A stretch of DNA of 64,000 nucleotides from Orbaceae bacterium ESL0727. GTDB lineage: Bacteria; Pseudomonadota; Gammaproteobacteria; Enterobacterales; Orbaceae. Location of the stretch: assembly GCA_029433345.1 (NCBI GenBank), contig JAQTHY010000002.1, forward strand, positions 1-64,000, written 5' to 3'. Of the stretch, positions 1-10,343 are shown one piece after another. The position numbers and the translations under genes are program-made. The stretch's first letter is position 1; each line of letters starts with the position of its first letter. The notes under the pieces were generated by a model that made no database searches, was not told the DNA's origin, and saw only the letters and a list, made by a program, of their open reading frames with translations.

Positions 1-94
1 TTGATGCGAAACGTGATAAATGAGTCTGAAATTGATTGATAATTATATTCTTATATTATTTCTATATATGAAATAGAATTACCAATCACACATA
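1..94. other. Left prophage end with transposase-site-like motifs
   Basis: Non-coding. GATAAATG (15-22), TGAAATTG (27-34) and ATATGAAATAGAA (66-78) recur inverted and in the same order at the right end. The stretch GCGAAACGTGATAAATG resembles the Mu end-binding sequences from memory. This end is next to the tail fibre genes, equivalent to the Mu right end. The exact terminus may lie outside the window. Confidence 0.5.
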
Positions 95-460
95 TTATTC
101 CGGTTTTTTCGGCCAAATAACATCGATAACATCGGTATCGACACGTAGCAGCAAAATTCGATATTTTTTCCATGCTTTCAATTGCTCTTCTTCATTGGCC
201 TCTTGCATATCTAAGTCGATAACATCTTGCAATATGGCTATTTTCTCGTTGGCTTCTGCTAACAATTCGACTTTGATAAACTCGTTATTTTCCACAATTT
301 GTTCTGGGGTGAGTGGTTTGTTAATTATAGCGAGAGCATCTTCTTCTGATATTCGTATAAGTCCTTCAGCAACAGTACACTCTGCATCGGGTGTGCCGAA
401 TTCCGGAACATCATTTTCGTACGCATAAATATCATCGTTAATATTTTTATACCATTTCAT
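95..460 (-). CDS. Tail fibre assembly protein (Tfa family)
   Basis: A 121-residue protein of the Tfa/caudal chaperone family, which help fold and trimerise the tips of phage tail fibres. Seen: start with KWYKNI, a helical middle part, and a C-terminal segment with LLLRVDTDVIDVIWP, typical of the family. It is the last gene of the late region, directly after the fibre gene (9-bp gap), as in Mu and P2 relatives. The ribosome site is weak (GAGAT). Size is slightly shorter than most Tfa proteins. Confidence 0.85.
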   Translation of the reverse strand: MKWYKNINDDIYAYENDVPEFGTPDAECTVAEGLIRISEEDALAIINKPLTPEQIVENNEFIKVELLAEANEKIAILQDVIDLDMQEANEEEQLKAWKKYRILLLRVDTDVIDVIWPKKPE

Positions 461-469
461 AAGCTATCT

Positions 470-1279
470 CTATCTCAATTCAGACCAAACATCACAAGAC
501 AATCCACCCATCTTGCTATCAGTTTCAAATTTATATGTTGAACCAGCGGGAATAATAGCGAAGGCACACGAGTTATGCCATCTTACCGAAGATGTGTTAG
601 CCCCTATGTTATTTGATGATGATATATTAACATCTAAGCTTGGCGCAGTAGCAATAGGTAAACCGTCGACAATTATACGACCGGATAGGAACTTACGAAG
701 ACCTTTTACCCAATACCCCGCCGCCGCTACGCTAATACAAATAGGTTTATCTGTAGTATTTGTATAAATTGCATTAACCTGTCTTTCTGCTGCTACATTC
801 TGCCATTTTTGTCCAATACCAATAACACCGGCTGCGCTAGCGCTATCACCTTTCGGACCTTGAGGTCCCGTTGCTCCGGTGTCGCCTTTTGGGCCTTGCG
901 GGCCGGCTACGCCAGCATCACCTTTTGGGCCTTGTGGTCCTGCTGCTCCTGTCGCTCCACGGGGACCTACGACACTACCTAAATCAACTGTTGTAACTGC
1001 CATTTTTATCTCCTTTAACCAATCAATCGTGACATATAAATGACCGTCAGATTTTATTTGAAATGCTAGCGATGGCGTGGCCCCAGCTACACCAGAATCT
1101 CCTTTAGGTCCTTGTGGCCCTGTAGCACCAGTCGCGCCTGTGTCACCCTTATCACCCTTATCACCTTTAGGTCCCTGCGTACCGGCAGTGCCAGTATCGC
1201 CTTTCGGTCCTTGTGGTCCAGTTGCTCCTGTCGCACCGCGAGGACCTATTACGTTACCCAAATCTAATGTTTGTGCCAT
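470..1279 (-). CDS. Collagen-like tail fibre protein with internal second start
   Basis: Reads 269 residues from ATG 1279, preceded by AGGAGG. Seen: two homologous modules. Each begins with a hydrophobic stretch ending GPRGATGA and a Gly-X-Y run rich in GPQGPKGD. The first module ends with an SDGHLYVTID-type motif usual at the end of small fibre proteins. A second ATG at 1001-1003 has its own AAAGGAG site and would give a 177-residue protein. Gly-X-Y repeats form collagen-like trimeric shafts in phage fibres; the non-repetitive C-terminal 100 residues are the likely receptor-binding tip. The in-frame join at codons for IDWLKEIKM looks like two ancestral genes fused by loss of a stop codon (TGG where TAG would end the first). 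Confidence 0.75.
   Translation of the reverse strand: MAQTLDLGNVIGPRGATGATGPQGPKGDTGTAGTQGPKGDKGDKGDTGATGATGPQGPKGDSGVAGATPSLAFQIKSDGHLYVTIDWLKEIKMAVTTVDLGSVVGPRGATGAAGPQGPKGDAGVAGPQGPKGDTGATGPQGPKGDSASAAGVIGIGQKWQNVAAERQVNAIYTNTTDKPICISVAAAGYWVKGLRKFLSGRIIVDGLPIATAPSLDVNISSSNNIGANTSSVRWHNSCAFAIIPAGSTYKFETDSKMGGLSCDVWSELR
1001..1010 (-). promoter_or_regulatory. Internal start and ribosome site of second fibre module
   Basis: On the - strand AAAGGAG lies about 5 bases before ATG 1003-1001 inside the collagen-like gene. It permits separate translation of the 177-residue second module. Its strength matches the start at 1279, so both products may be made. Confidence 0.55.
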
Positions 1280-1292
1280 TTTTACCTCCTTA

Positions 1293-1627
1293 TTAATCAA
1301 TTTTATAAACCAAACGACCATTTACTATTTCAAACGGCGGTGCTGGATCGTTATCGTTATGCGTTAAAATTAAGTGCCCTTGCTCATTTACTGATAACAT
1401 AAAGAAGCCGTTTTTAATGAAGTTATAGCCCCACCAATTCCACCAACTCCTCCTTTATCAATTAATTCTTTAATTTTTGCATTTTGTTCTTTTAAATAGA
1501 CTGTTCTATCTGTTAATTGTTGCAACGGCTTATTAGTAATACCATCTTTGCCGCCACTAACCGGATCATTTCGTTCGATTTGATAAATTCCATCATGCCA
1601 GATTGCATTTTCAGTTAAATTTGCCAT
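1293..1627 (-). pseudogene. Small tail fibre N-terminal protein, frameshifted
   Basis: The open frame from 1627 gives 79 residues with a WHDGIYQIERNDPVSGG motif and TNKPLQQLTDRT, a module common at the start of phage tail fibres. After a Gly-rich linker the frame runs into noise and stops at 1388. The -1 frame continues with YNFIKNGFFMLSVNEQGHLI and ends at 1293 with FEIVNGRLVYKID, which looks like true coding. One extra base in the C4 run at 1429-1432 would restore a 111-residue protein. Either a real one-base deletion or a sequencing error. Confidence 0.7.
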
Positions 1628-1641
1628 CGGATTTCCTATAT

Positions 1642-2434
1642 TTAGTATGCAAAATTGTGTAAACCATCGTGATTGATTTCACCGTTGTACGTAATAAGTT
1701 TAAACTCTGTCGGTCGTATCAACTGCCCAAATAAACCAAAATCTGATTTTATCGATTTAGTAAAATCAGGTAATAGTTGTAAGACTGTTTCAACATTTGA
1801 AAAATCAGATTCATCATTAATAAGACTAATGGCATCAACTGGATCTAATGAAAGTCGATATAATTCTATAAAGACTTTTTCATTATTTTTGGCAAGATTA
1901 ACACCTTCGTAACGAAGCATGAGTTCCGTTGTTTGTTGATTTAATATGCCAACTCCCGTACAACCTGAATAATCATATTCGATCATAAACGGCTGTTTTG
2001 TTGTTTTGAGTAGTTAAAAAGAGTATTGACCCAAATTCATAATTGACAATGTAATCAATATTGTTTGTAAGATTTTCAATAGTGATATTTCGAATATTTT
2101 GATGTGCAAGTGATATAGTCATACCTATTTGTATCTTATTAACTATGTCACGTTGCCAATTTTGCTTGCTCGTTGTTTCTTTACTATTTAAAAGTAAAGC
2201 CAAATTTTCAAGTGAACGCTCGTACCATGTTGCTGAAATATTTCCGCCAATAAATGTAATGAAGCGTTTATCATTAATTAGTCGTCCGCCGATACTGCGT
2301 TTACTGTATTTGTCTTCAAATTCAAAATTGAGTTTTAAGCTCGATACGTCGCCGATCCAACGCCATTGCACGTAGCCGTCGGCCTTGTAGGGCGCTAAAT
2401 AGACTTTACCTTGGCCATAATAATAGTTATCCAT
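1642..2434 (-). pseudogene. Second tail-tube-like protein, split by a frameshift
   Basis: Two overlapping frames (2434-1973 and 1986-1642) together align over their whole length with the major tail tube protein at 11033-11800. Shared patterns include SLENLALLL versus SIENLALAL, a NIDYIV versus GTDYIV motif, IELYRLSLDPV versus VELFRVKFNPV, and a C-terminal FGLFGQL versus LGYFGSY. One base fewer near 1990-2000 would join them into about 263 residues (tube: 255). The start at 2434 overlaps the stop of the tip gene (ATGGATAA). A tube-fold paralogue after the tip gene may form a collar or cap at the tail end; that role is inference. Two separately translated genes cannot be excluded. Confidence 0.65.
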
Positions 2435-4717
2435 TGATATGCCCCGCTGGTAATTGCACAATAAAACGATTTAATGATTCATAACCATTACGCAGACTAT
2501 ATAAAGTCAGCACGTGAATATCGTCAGTATCTGCATTATCATCTGATAAATACGGTAGTTCGATTGATGTATTAGATGTGTTTATTTGCCAGATGATATT
2601 ATGTGATAAATCGGTAACTTCAATGTGATAAGTCGTACCCGGTTCCGGACCAATATTGTCTGCCATGCAATCAATTAATCTATCTGACTGCATTACTCTA
2701 TCTCTATGTGCAAATGTCAGGACATATTTGTCAGATTTTGCAATCTCATCCGGATATAGCATGTTATTAATGGCAATCTTGCCAGGCAAATACGGGCGAA
2801 TTTGGCGATGAGACATAACAATGCTTTCAATCGGTGCGATATTTTCATCAAGTGTATCTGCGCTAGTTTGCGTAAGTAATTTAACGTCAACTTTTTCACC
2901 GCTCATATACTCGATATTGTCAGTATCAAGATTGTCATAAAGACGAATGATTGAACCTGAATAATGATTTGTTGGTAATGTATCTAAACAGCCTCGACCA
3001 ACAGTAATTGTCCGATTCTCAATATCAATAGCGTCAATACGCATAATTTCATCGTCAATCATGATACCGTTGCCAACTTTTGGTAGATAATCAGAATCAA
3101 TTTCGAACGTAGTAGTTAATCTATCAATAGTCGTTAATAATTGCCCTGACGGCGTCCAATCACCTTGATTTTTAGTTGTAAAGTCAGCACCTTGTGCCCT
3201 CGATTGTAATAGATAATTAATGGATAAAGAGCTTGGTGCGGTTGCCATGACGCCAATATAGCCTGCTGTTTCGTGAACATATGCTAAATCCGCGGCACTT
3301 AATGTTCCAGCAAGTATTGCATAAGGAAGTTCGATAAGTTTGACGTCAGTAACAATATTGACTGATTTATCCGGTGCTACCCATTCACTGCCTTGCTGAC
3401 TGCTGCTATATGATGTCGACGAAAAGCCGAAAACATCTTGCACACCAGTGATTAAAAAGGCGCCATCATCTTGTTCTTCAATTTTGCCGACTCGCAAAAT
3501 AATATTTCCAATGTCGCGATCAGGGAGTGATACTCTAAAGCATGAAGCGGGTTCAAGCATACCACCGCGGCGGTCAAACTTGATAACTAATCGAGTAATC
3601 CCAGCAACGCTAGTTTCAAGATCGCGCTGCGCAACGCGGGCGGCTAGGTCATGGGTTGGTAGAGCTTTATAGTCTGTTGTACTACTAATAAGCCCAACAG
3701 CTTGAATTGATGCTAAATTTTGCGCTCGAACTTCTGCATCTTCATTCGTAACAGGATTATGATAGGTAACGGCTACTTCGTTCGGTGCAGCATCAATGCT
3801 TGCACTATCATCGTCTTGCACTGATAAAATACCGTTATCATATGTAAACAGAGGTAATTTATCGATATCATAATCGTCACGAATCAGTTTTAATTTAAGT
3901 TTGCCTGTTGATAAATCAGCGTATTGTGCTGCGCCGATATGATCTAATATTTGCTGTACAAAGGTATCTAATTTATCTTGTCGATTATAACGAAAACATA
4001 AACCAAATTTTCATCATAGAGTTTGTCCGCCGACTGTTTAAAACTTGCTAAATCAATATCATCAAACGATAAACCACGCCCCCAGTCACGATTTGTTGCG
4101 CACTCAATCAAAATATGCGCAGGATTCATTGCATGAATTTCACGAATATTTGTTTCAATTTCCCGATATAGTGCATTTTTTTCAGTTTCTAGAGCTTTTT
4201 TGGGTAAACGAGCATTGATTTCATCGTTAATTCCCGTAATTTCTGCCGTATCATCCCGCAGTAAAATTAGACACTTTTCTGGATACCAAACTTTATTATT
4301 ATCCCAGCCCTTGTTTGTACGTCTAACTCGATAAACCCACGGCTTTGGCGATGCGCTATAGCAACTAACTAAACCCGAGAAAAGTGTAGTTACAATGCCG
4401 CGGAAACCGGGCACTAATCCTTTTAATAGATTTTTTAATTTATCACTCGGTATTTGATTTTGTTCACCCATAAAAACGTCTAAAGTTCCTTGGATACCGC
4501 CTTCACCGCCTGTATCTTCACCTCCGAACAGGTTGGGTTTATTAATAAAGAAGGAAGTGTTAGTTGAAAGTTCGTCTTTTTTACCGATATAAACGATTTT
4601 TTTATCGGCTAAAATAGCTACAATTGAGTTAATCGGACCACGACCAAGCCCGGAAAATAGATCCCAATAATAGCGATAACCAACTGTCACTTTTTTCTTC
4701 GAACTTTTACCGCCCAT
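2427..4717 (-). pseudogene. Tail tip attachment protein (J/gp-tip family), frameshifted
   Basis: The N-terminal 249 residues (4717-3968) start with a GGKSSKKKVTVGYRYYW motif, glycine-rich loops and PAHILIECATNRDWG, as in phage tip attachment proteins. The frame breaks at the TTT at 4005-4007 (minus strand). Adding one T continues directly as FGLCFRYNRQDKLDTFVQQI and on through the 464-residue frame ending at 2427, giving about 763 residues. The second part holds beta-rich hub domains. The protein would sit at the tail tip and contact the host receptor. The 3' end overlaps the next gene by 8 bp. Broken as written, unless the sequence has an error. Confidence 0.75.
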
Positions 4718-4913
4718 TACTCGTTACCTTTTTATTCATCGCTTTTTCAACTACCTTGATGGCCAAATCATCATTTGTTGCTAATAGTTTTTCTGATTCG
4801 ATATAACCGTTTTTAACAAATTCGTTGATATCTAAATCGTAACGCTTAAAGAACTCACGTAATCCCCACGCGCAACCGCCACCAGCTCTAATATGTTCCA
4901 TAGTAATTTTCAT
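4707..4913 (-). CDS. Small conserved tail tip protein
   Basis: A 68-residue protein starting at ATG 4913 with AAGGAA seven bases upstream; the longer frame would overlap the previous gene. Seen: MEHIRAGGGCAWGLREFF followed by RYDLDINEFVKNGY, a helical protein with a compact LLATNDDLA segment. Similar small proteins stand before the tip gene in Mu-like siphophages. It overlaps the tip gene by 11 bp, which suggests coupled translation. Function not known. Confidence 0.6.
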   Translation of the reverse strand: MKITMEHIRAGGGCAWGLREFFKRYDLDINEFVKNGYIESEKLLATNDDLAIKVVEKAMNKKVTSNGR

Positions 4914-4926
4914 GACTATTTCCTTA

Positions 4927-5160
4927 TCATTTGCGAATCGCACTATAACGATAATTACCATAACCGAGCACAAACCAATCAGCACTCCAACAGTCACCAA
5001 AAAATACGCATTGAGGTGTTCCCTCATCAGGTACGGGCATATTCCAATCGTCTTCGGTTGCCGCTGTCGGTCGATGATTTTTCTGTCTTGGCGCAGTCAA
5101 AACTGAAATGGCATAACTAGCAACAAGCACGGCAACAAATTTAGCAACAGTCCACCACAT
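4927..5160 (-). CDS. Tail tip assembly protein with N-terminal membrane segment
   Basis: 77 residues from ATG 5160, which has AGGAG seven bases upstream. Residues 3-22 are hydrophobic (one membrane segment). The rest carries a VPDEGTPQCVFFGDCW motif and WFVLGYGNYR. Proteins like this sit between the BR0599-type protein and the tip protein in Mu-like siphophages. It may correspond to a small assembly factor of the tail tip. Function inferred from place only. Confidence 0.5.
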   Translation of the reverse strand: MWWTVAKFVAVLVASYAISVLTAPRQKNHRPTAATEDDWNMPVPDEGTPQCVFFGDCWSADWFVLGYGNYRYSAIRK

Positions 5161-5170
5161 ACGTTTACTC

Positions 5171-5986
5171 CTAAAATAATTTAATAATTTGAAAAGGCGA
5201 GACACCAGGAATATGCGGCTGTCCGCCATAATTTAAGTGATTACCGAATTTTTCATTACAAGTTCTGATAGTGCGATCGCAGCCCGGGTAAATCGTAATT
5301 TTCATACCTGCTTTAAGGTTATGCGTACCCCCTAGCAAGCCCATTTTGCCATTTAATTGTGTTTTTAATCCGCGCATCTCTTTTATGCCATCTATAAACC
5401 ACTCAATATAACCGCCAGTAAAATATCCATCACTGATATGATTAGGTAAACTAACAATAATATTGGCACCGTCTAATTTAATGATTTCGATATCACGTAA
5501 AGCAAATTGTTCTTTTTGCACCCTACAGTTATGATCGTAGAGTGCATGCGGACAGGAACGTCCATATGTGAGACGTAAACCATTGCGTTCAAATGAACTG
5601 GCAACGCTAGCAGTGATAAATTTTGCCCTATCTAATGCCTCACGCTTCACTTCCTGAATTTTACCCACCCAGACAATATGAAAATCAATTTCACTATCAT
5701 GTGCGTGCAGCTGATAAATACGAATTAATAACGCAGTGCTAGGTGGAATACCGCGATACAGTTTAGCAACGTCAGAATTAGCAGGTAACGTAATTTCTAA
5801 ACTATTACCTGTGCCCATTGATAATCCGGTATTATTAATCGCAGTTGCTAAAAATAGTGTGTTATTAAAATTAATATCCCGATCAGCATTGGTATAGCAA
5901 TAATACTTTTGCCCATTACGAATAAATTCATATAATGTAACTGGTCGACCGTCATTAGTTGAATACTCAAATTGATTCCAGCTCAT
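5171..5986 (-). CDS. Minor tail protein, DUF2163/BR0599 family (lambda gpL-like)
   Basis: 271 residues. The N-terminal part (about 1-170) is a beta-rich DUF2163 domain. The C-terminal part has conserved cysteines: CPHALYDHNC near residue 150, then GCDRTIRTCNEKFGN and NYGGQPHIPG near the end. The pattern matches lambda gpL, which binds an iron-sulfur cluster and joins tail tube to tip. It overlaps the preceding gene by 20 bp. This family marks a siphovirus tail tip, not a contractile tail. Confidence 0.8.
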   Translation of the reverse strand: MSWNQFEYSTNDGRPVTLYEFIRNGQKYYCYTNADRDINFNNTLFLATAINNTGLSMGTGNSLEITLPANSDVAKLYRGIPPSTALLIRIYQLHAHDSEIDFHIVWVGKIQEVKREALDRAKFITASVASSFERNGLRLTYGRSCPHALYDHNCRVQKEQFALRDIEIIKLDGANIIVSLPNHISDGYFTGGYIEWFIDGIKEMRGLKTQLNGKMGLLGGTHNLKAGMKITIYPGCDRTIRTCNEKFGNHLNYGGQPHIPGVSPFQIIKLF

Positions 5987-7151
5987 CGCGTACCCCTCTA
6001 AAACTGCAAGTAATGTTAGCTAACCCGTCAGCATCAGTAATATGTTCCCACGTGATTGCATCGGAATCTAAGCGGCATAATGTTAGAAATGAGATAGTAA
6101 CAATATCATTTGCTGCAACATTAATAGATTCATCTAATAGTAACCGTTCAGCCTTATCTGACAGTACCGCTGCTGACTGTATACGACGATAGAGTGTGCG
6201 GCCATCAATGAGTGCAATAGCAATATCTCGTCGTCCTGGCATCAAGCCAATCTTGCTAAAATCAACATTGACCACATCAAGCATTCTTTCATTTATATTC
6301 AGCACCCTAAAATCACTACTTTGGCTGGTAACCCAAATATTTTTTTGCTGACCGTGTAAATAGTAAAATAACTGCCGTAACTGTTTTTGTTCGTTACGTT
6401 CAGTCATAAACCATCTGAATTCTTGTACAAAAAAAGGAAGCCTGGCAGTATCAATACGTACCGGAATACTTGAATTATTATCAAGCTCTAACAATAATCG
6501 TTCATATTTCCCTTTGAGTGATTCTGACCAGTCTGGTTGCATCTCAAGTACTGGGAAATGATGATAAACGGGTAAAAATGAAACGTCGTTACTGTATGCG
6601 TTATGTTCAGTTACCCGAAAACGAATTTGACTACTCACTAAATCATCATTATGTCGTGTTAGTTCGGGTACATCAGTAAGTACAGCAAGTCGGATTGGAT
6701 AAATAATAGTGCCAGCGCTAAAGTCTGTTGTAATAGGATTGACCAAAGTAATAGAACAGCTATTAATTGCAGCGATTTCTAATAATGCAGATTTGTTACT
6801 TTCACTCTGAATTAACACTTTATTACCAACTACAAAATCCCGTCCCAAAGTATCACACTGTAGGATTTTAGAACCAGCCATAATATCGACATTCAAAACC
6901 GTCGTATCAGAGTAAATCGGCAGATACCAAGTACGAGTCCCCGCATAAGCTAAGCGGTTTTCAAAGCGTGCACGTTCATCACCAGCAAGCAAAATTGAAA
7001 ACTCAAAAAAAGTGCGTCGTGGCGATAAACGGCGAGCAATGCGCTGCTCTGCTCCCGAATAAGATTGCAAAATATCGGTTTTCCATTCGAGTGTTTCGGT
7101 CACACCATCAGCCCAATTGGGTTCTGCTTGCCACAGGAATAATTTAGCCAT
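5967..7151 (-). CDS. Distal tail protein of siphovirus type
   Basis: 394 residues directly after the tape measure gene (1-bp overlap). Seen: FLWQAEPNWADGVTE near the start and a SPRRTFFEF segment, followed by beta-rich repeats. Similar proteins in Mu-like siphophages are annotated as hypothetical tail proteins. Position suggests it caps the end of the tail tube, like distal tail (Dit) proteins. No motif shows this directly. Confidence 0.55.
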   Translation of the reverse strand: MAKLFLWQAEPNWADGVTETLEWKTDILQSYSGAEQRIARRLSPRRTFFEFSILLAGDERARFENRLAYAGTRTWYLPIYSDTTVLNVDIMAGSKILQCDTLGRDFVVGNKVLIQSESNKSALLEIAAINSCSITLVNPITTDFSAGTIIYPIRLAVLTDVPELTRHNDDLVSSQIRFRVTEHNAYSNDVSFLPVYHHFPVLEMQPDWSESLKGKYERLLLELDNNSSIPVRIDTARLPFFVQEFRWFMTERNEQKQLRQLFYYLHGQQKNIWVTSQSSDFRVLNINERMLDVVNVDFSKIGLMPGRRDIAIALIDGRTLYRRIQSAAVLSDKAERLLLDESINVAANDIVTISFLTLCRLDSDAITWEHITDADGLANITCSFRGVRDELESI

Positions 7152-10100
7152 TAGTTAACTCCCAATACTTGGCGCAACGTAGAAGAATTAGCACGGATAA
7201 AAGTCATCATTGACCGCTTGCCTTGGGTTGTGTTCATCCCTTTATCAATCAAATCCCCTCCGTCAACTACCAATGTTTGTTGAATAACAGGATTGGATTG
7301 ATTTTGTGATGCACTGCTTTCACTATCAATCAATTTTGGTGCATTCGGGGTAGTGACATTAGAAACTAAACCGCCAGTTGCATAGTGATGTAAACGACCC
7401 GTATTCAGTGCATGTAAATAATCAATACCGTATTTTTTAACAGATGCTGCATTAACAACATATTCGCCGTTAGATAACATAGAGGGAATAGAGTCGGATG
7501 TAGCTGTACCTGGTCCGCTAATTAATCCACCTGTAGCAGCCGCGACTGTTGCAGCACCGGCAACACCCGATACGGCAGACGTTCCAGCACCGGCACTTGA
7601 AGCTGCAATCATCGCAGCACTAATAATTTCACCTGCTGCACTGCCGGCGGTTATCATCGATGTTGAAATACTTTCAGCACCGACAATCGCGGATGCGGAA
7701 ATTGATTCACCCATTAGTCCCGCACCTGCGGCACTGCTCGTTGAAATCGCTGTTTCCATAAGTCCTGCAGACGCAGCACCAGAAGCCGCATTTGCACCAC
7801 TATCAACGGTGGCATTTGCTGCAGAACTAAATAGCGAACTTCCTAATTTACTAAGCCCATTCATTGCCATTTCTGCTAAACCTTGGCTAGCGAGTTGTGT
7901 CATTGAGCTTAATATACTGGTGCCAAGATTTAATAAAGCATCGCTTAATTTATAAGTACCTTTCGCTAACCCTTCTAAACTACTTTGAATACCGTTTTGT
8001 AATCCATTTTTAAACGCATTAGTTAATGCGTCGGCTGTTTTTTTGAGTTCGGCAATTTGTAGTTGTAACGCGGCTAGTGACTTTTGTGCATCTTCACCCG
8101 CTTGGCCGGGTAATTTAGTCATTTCTTGCAGCATAGGTAAATATTGTGATAGCTCTTCAGCATTCTTTTTGTGTAAATCGACTAATTGGCTTTGTGCCTC
8201 GATTTGTGTAATTAAACCGCTAGTTACTTGCGCTTGAATGCTTTGTTCTTTGATTGTTTGCCGAGTTTGTGCTTGCTGAATTTTAGTTGTGATTTCGTTT
8301 AAATTAGCTTCTGCCTTTTTTAATGGTAATAGTTGATCAATTAAATCAATCCCTTCTTTATTACCCGTTTTTTTGAACTGTGCTAATAAATTGTTGTACC
8401 ACTGGTCGACAGTTTCATCACTTGCTTTTGTACCGTTGAACAGCTGGTTTAATTGTTGTTGCAATCCTAAGTTGATTTTGTCATTAGAAAGGGTTTGATC
8501 CTTGACCTTTTTTTTTTTTTTTTGTTCTCAGCTTTCTGTGCATCAATTTGTTTAGCTAATGCAATGGCTCTATCTTTTTCGGCCTGACTAGCGTTTTTAT
8601 ACTGTCCTTCGGTGATATCAAACATCACTTTCGCAAGCGTTGTGAGCTCTTTTTCTAGTTGTACACTTTTAGTTAAATCTTCATTGTATTGTTTAATACC
8701 TTTATCAGTGATTTCCTTAACATCTTTATCATATTGACCACCTGAAAACGTTTTACCATCTTCAGACGTAACGCCTTTATCTTGTAATGATTTTCGTCCA
8801 TCAACTGTTACCCAGAGTGCTTCATATTTTTTACGCAAATCATCGATGGACTTTTTCTGTTTTTCAGTATCTGAAAGAGATTTTTCCCAGATTTTATCTA
8901 ATTCCTGTTGTGCTTGTGTTGCAGCTTTATTTAATTGAGCTGCTTTACTTTTTGCTTCATTATTTGCTTCTATTAATTCACGTTCTTTAATTAACTGTTC
9001 GAGTTCCTCATCATCTTTTTTTGTCCACTGAACAGCAACACCGTCAAATGTGATTTTGCTATTGAGTTTTTTATCTTCTTGCATTTTTGCAATCTGTTCA
9101 TCTAGTGATGCCATGTTTAATGCAATTTTGAAATCTCGTTTCAAATATTGGCCAAAATCACTTACTCCTTTTTTAAATTCAGCCCAACCTTTTGATAATC
9201 CTTTTAGCTGTTCATTCATATCATTAACACGTTGTTCCATTACCTCCGAATATTTCCCTGTCGCGACGGCAATCGCTTCTTCGGTTTTACCTTGTTCTTC
9301 GAGTGCATGAATGCGATTGTATGTAGCGACATCAAGCCAGTTATATTGTTTGTTTGTCTCCATCGCCCATTTTGTAACAGAGTCAGTAATACCATCAAAA
9401 CTCTTAGCAGACTCATCAGCACTTTTACCTGTCAGTACCGACATATAGGCGGAAGCTGTGCCAATATTTTCAATCGATTTGGCAGTAAGATTACCTTTAC
9501 CGGCAAGATCAGCAATCACTTTGCTGGTATCACTATAATTGCTATTGATTTTACCAATACGGTTAGACATAGCTTCTAAGCCACTAGCGGTAGTGCCCGC
9601 ATAATTTCCCGTAGAAGCAAGTGCACGATTAAATCGTTCTTGTTCGGCTTTGATACTACTAAATACTTTTATAATGCCGTAAGCTGCAGCAATAAAAGCG
9701 CCAACGGATAGGGTGGCTGCACTAAACAAAGGTGGTAATCGCCCGGTTGTGTTTCCCAAATTAATTAACGCACTACCCGCATTGGTAAAATTGCCACTTG
9801 CTAGTTGTTGAATAAATGATTTTAGTTCGCGTCGTGATGTTTTTGTATTAAATGTTAATTTTTTGGTACTTTTACTTAATGAATCGACAGTTGAGAGTGC
9901 TGCTCGTTGATTATTGATTTTACCGAGATAATCATCAAATGTTTCGTTATCAAGAATGCCTGCTTTTTTAGATTGACGGAGTTTACTCTCTAACTCATCA
10001 AGTCGTCCTAATCCTTTTGTTGCGGGGTCGATGCTAGCCAGCAGTTTATCTAGACCATTCCGTAATTTTTCGACTTCTTTTTGATGTGCCTCGGCAGCTT

Positions 10101-10341
10101 TTGCTGCTGCTTCTTGTGATTTTGCTTGTTTTTGTAACTCGCTTTCATATTGCTGACCGCGATTCATTGCGTCAGTTTGTCTTTTTATAATATCGTTGTA
10201 ACTGCCAGCATTTTTTTTGTTCGCATCTTGAGCAATAGCAGATGAGTTTTTGATTGCATCATCTAATTCTTTGATATTTTTTCTTGCATTGTTCACATCA
10301 GCCGTGAATTTCATTGCAATATTCATATCTTTATTTGCCAT
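7151..10341 (-). pseudogene. Tail tape measure protein, split at a run of 16 A
   Basis: Two frames: 10341-8467 (624 residues) and 8464-7151 (437 residues). The first starts with a long coiled-coil, has hydrophobic helices near residues 185-220 and a DUF-like helical body; the second has Ala/Ser/Gly-rich hydrophobic repeats and ends with VLGVN. They meet at T16 on the + strand (8508-8523). With effectively 17 A on the coding strand the reading continues through QTLSNDKINLG into the second frame, giving about 1063 residues. The protein sets tail length; by the usual rule of about 0.15 nm per residue this implies some 160 nm. A run this long can be restored by polymerase slippage, so the gene may still work. 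Confidence 0.8.
8508..8523 (-). repeat. A16 homopolymer (frameshift site in tape measure)
   Basis: Sixteen T on the + strand, A16 in the mRNA. Runs of nine or more A cause transcriptional slippage in bacteria. A one-base gain puts the two halves of the tape measure gene in frame. Confidence 0.9.
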
Positions 10342-10343
10342 TG

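Noticed and set aside
513-767. Open frames opposite the fibre gene
   Set aside because: Shadows of the collagen-like gene; no ribosome site or recognisable domain.
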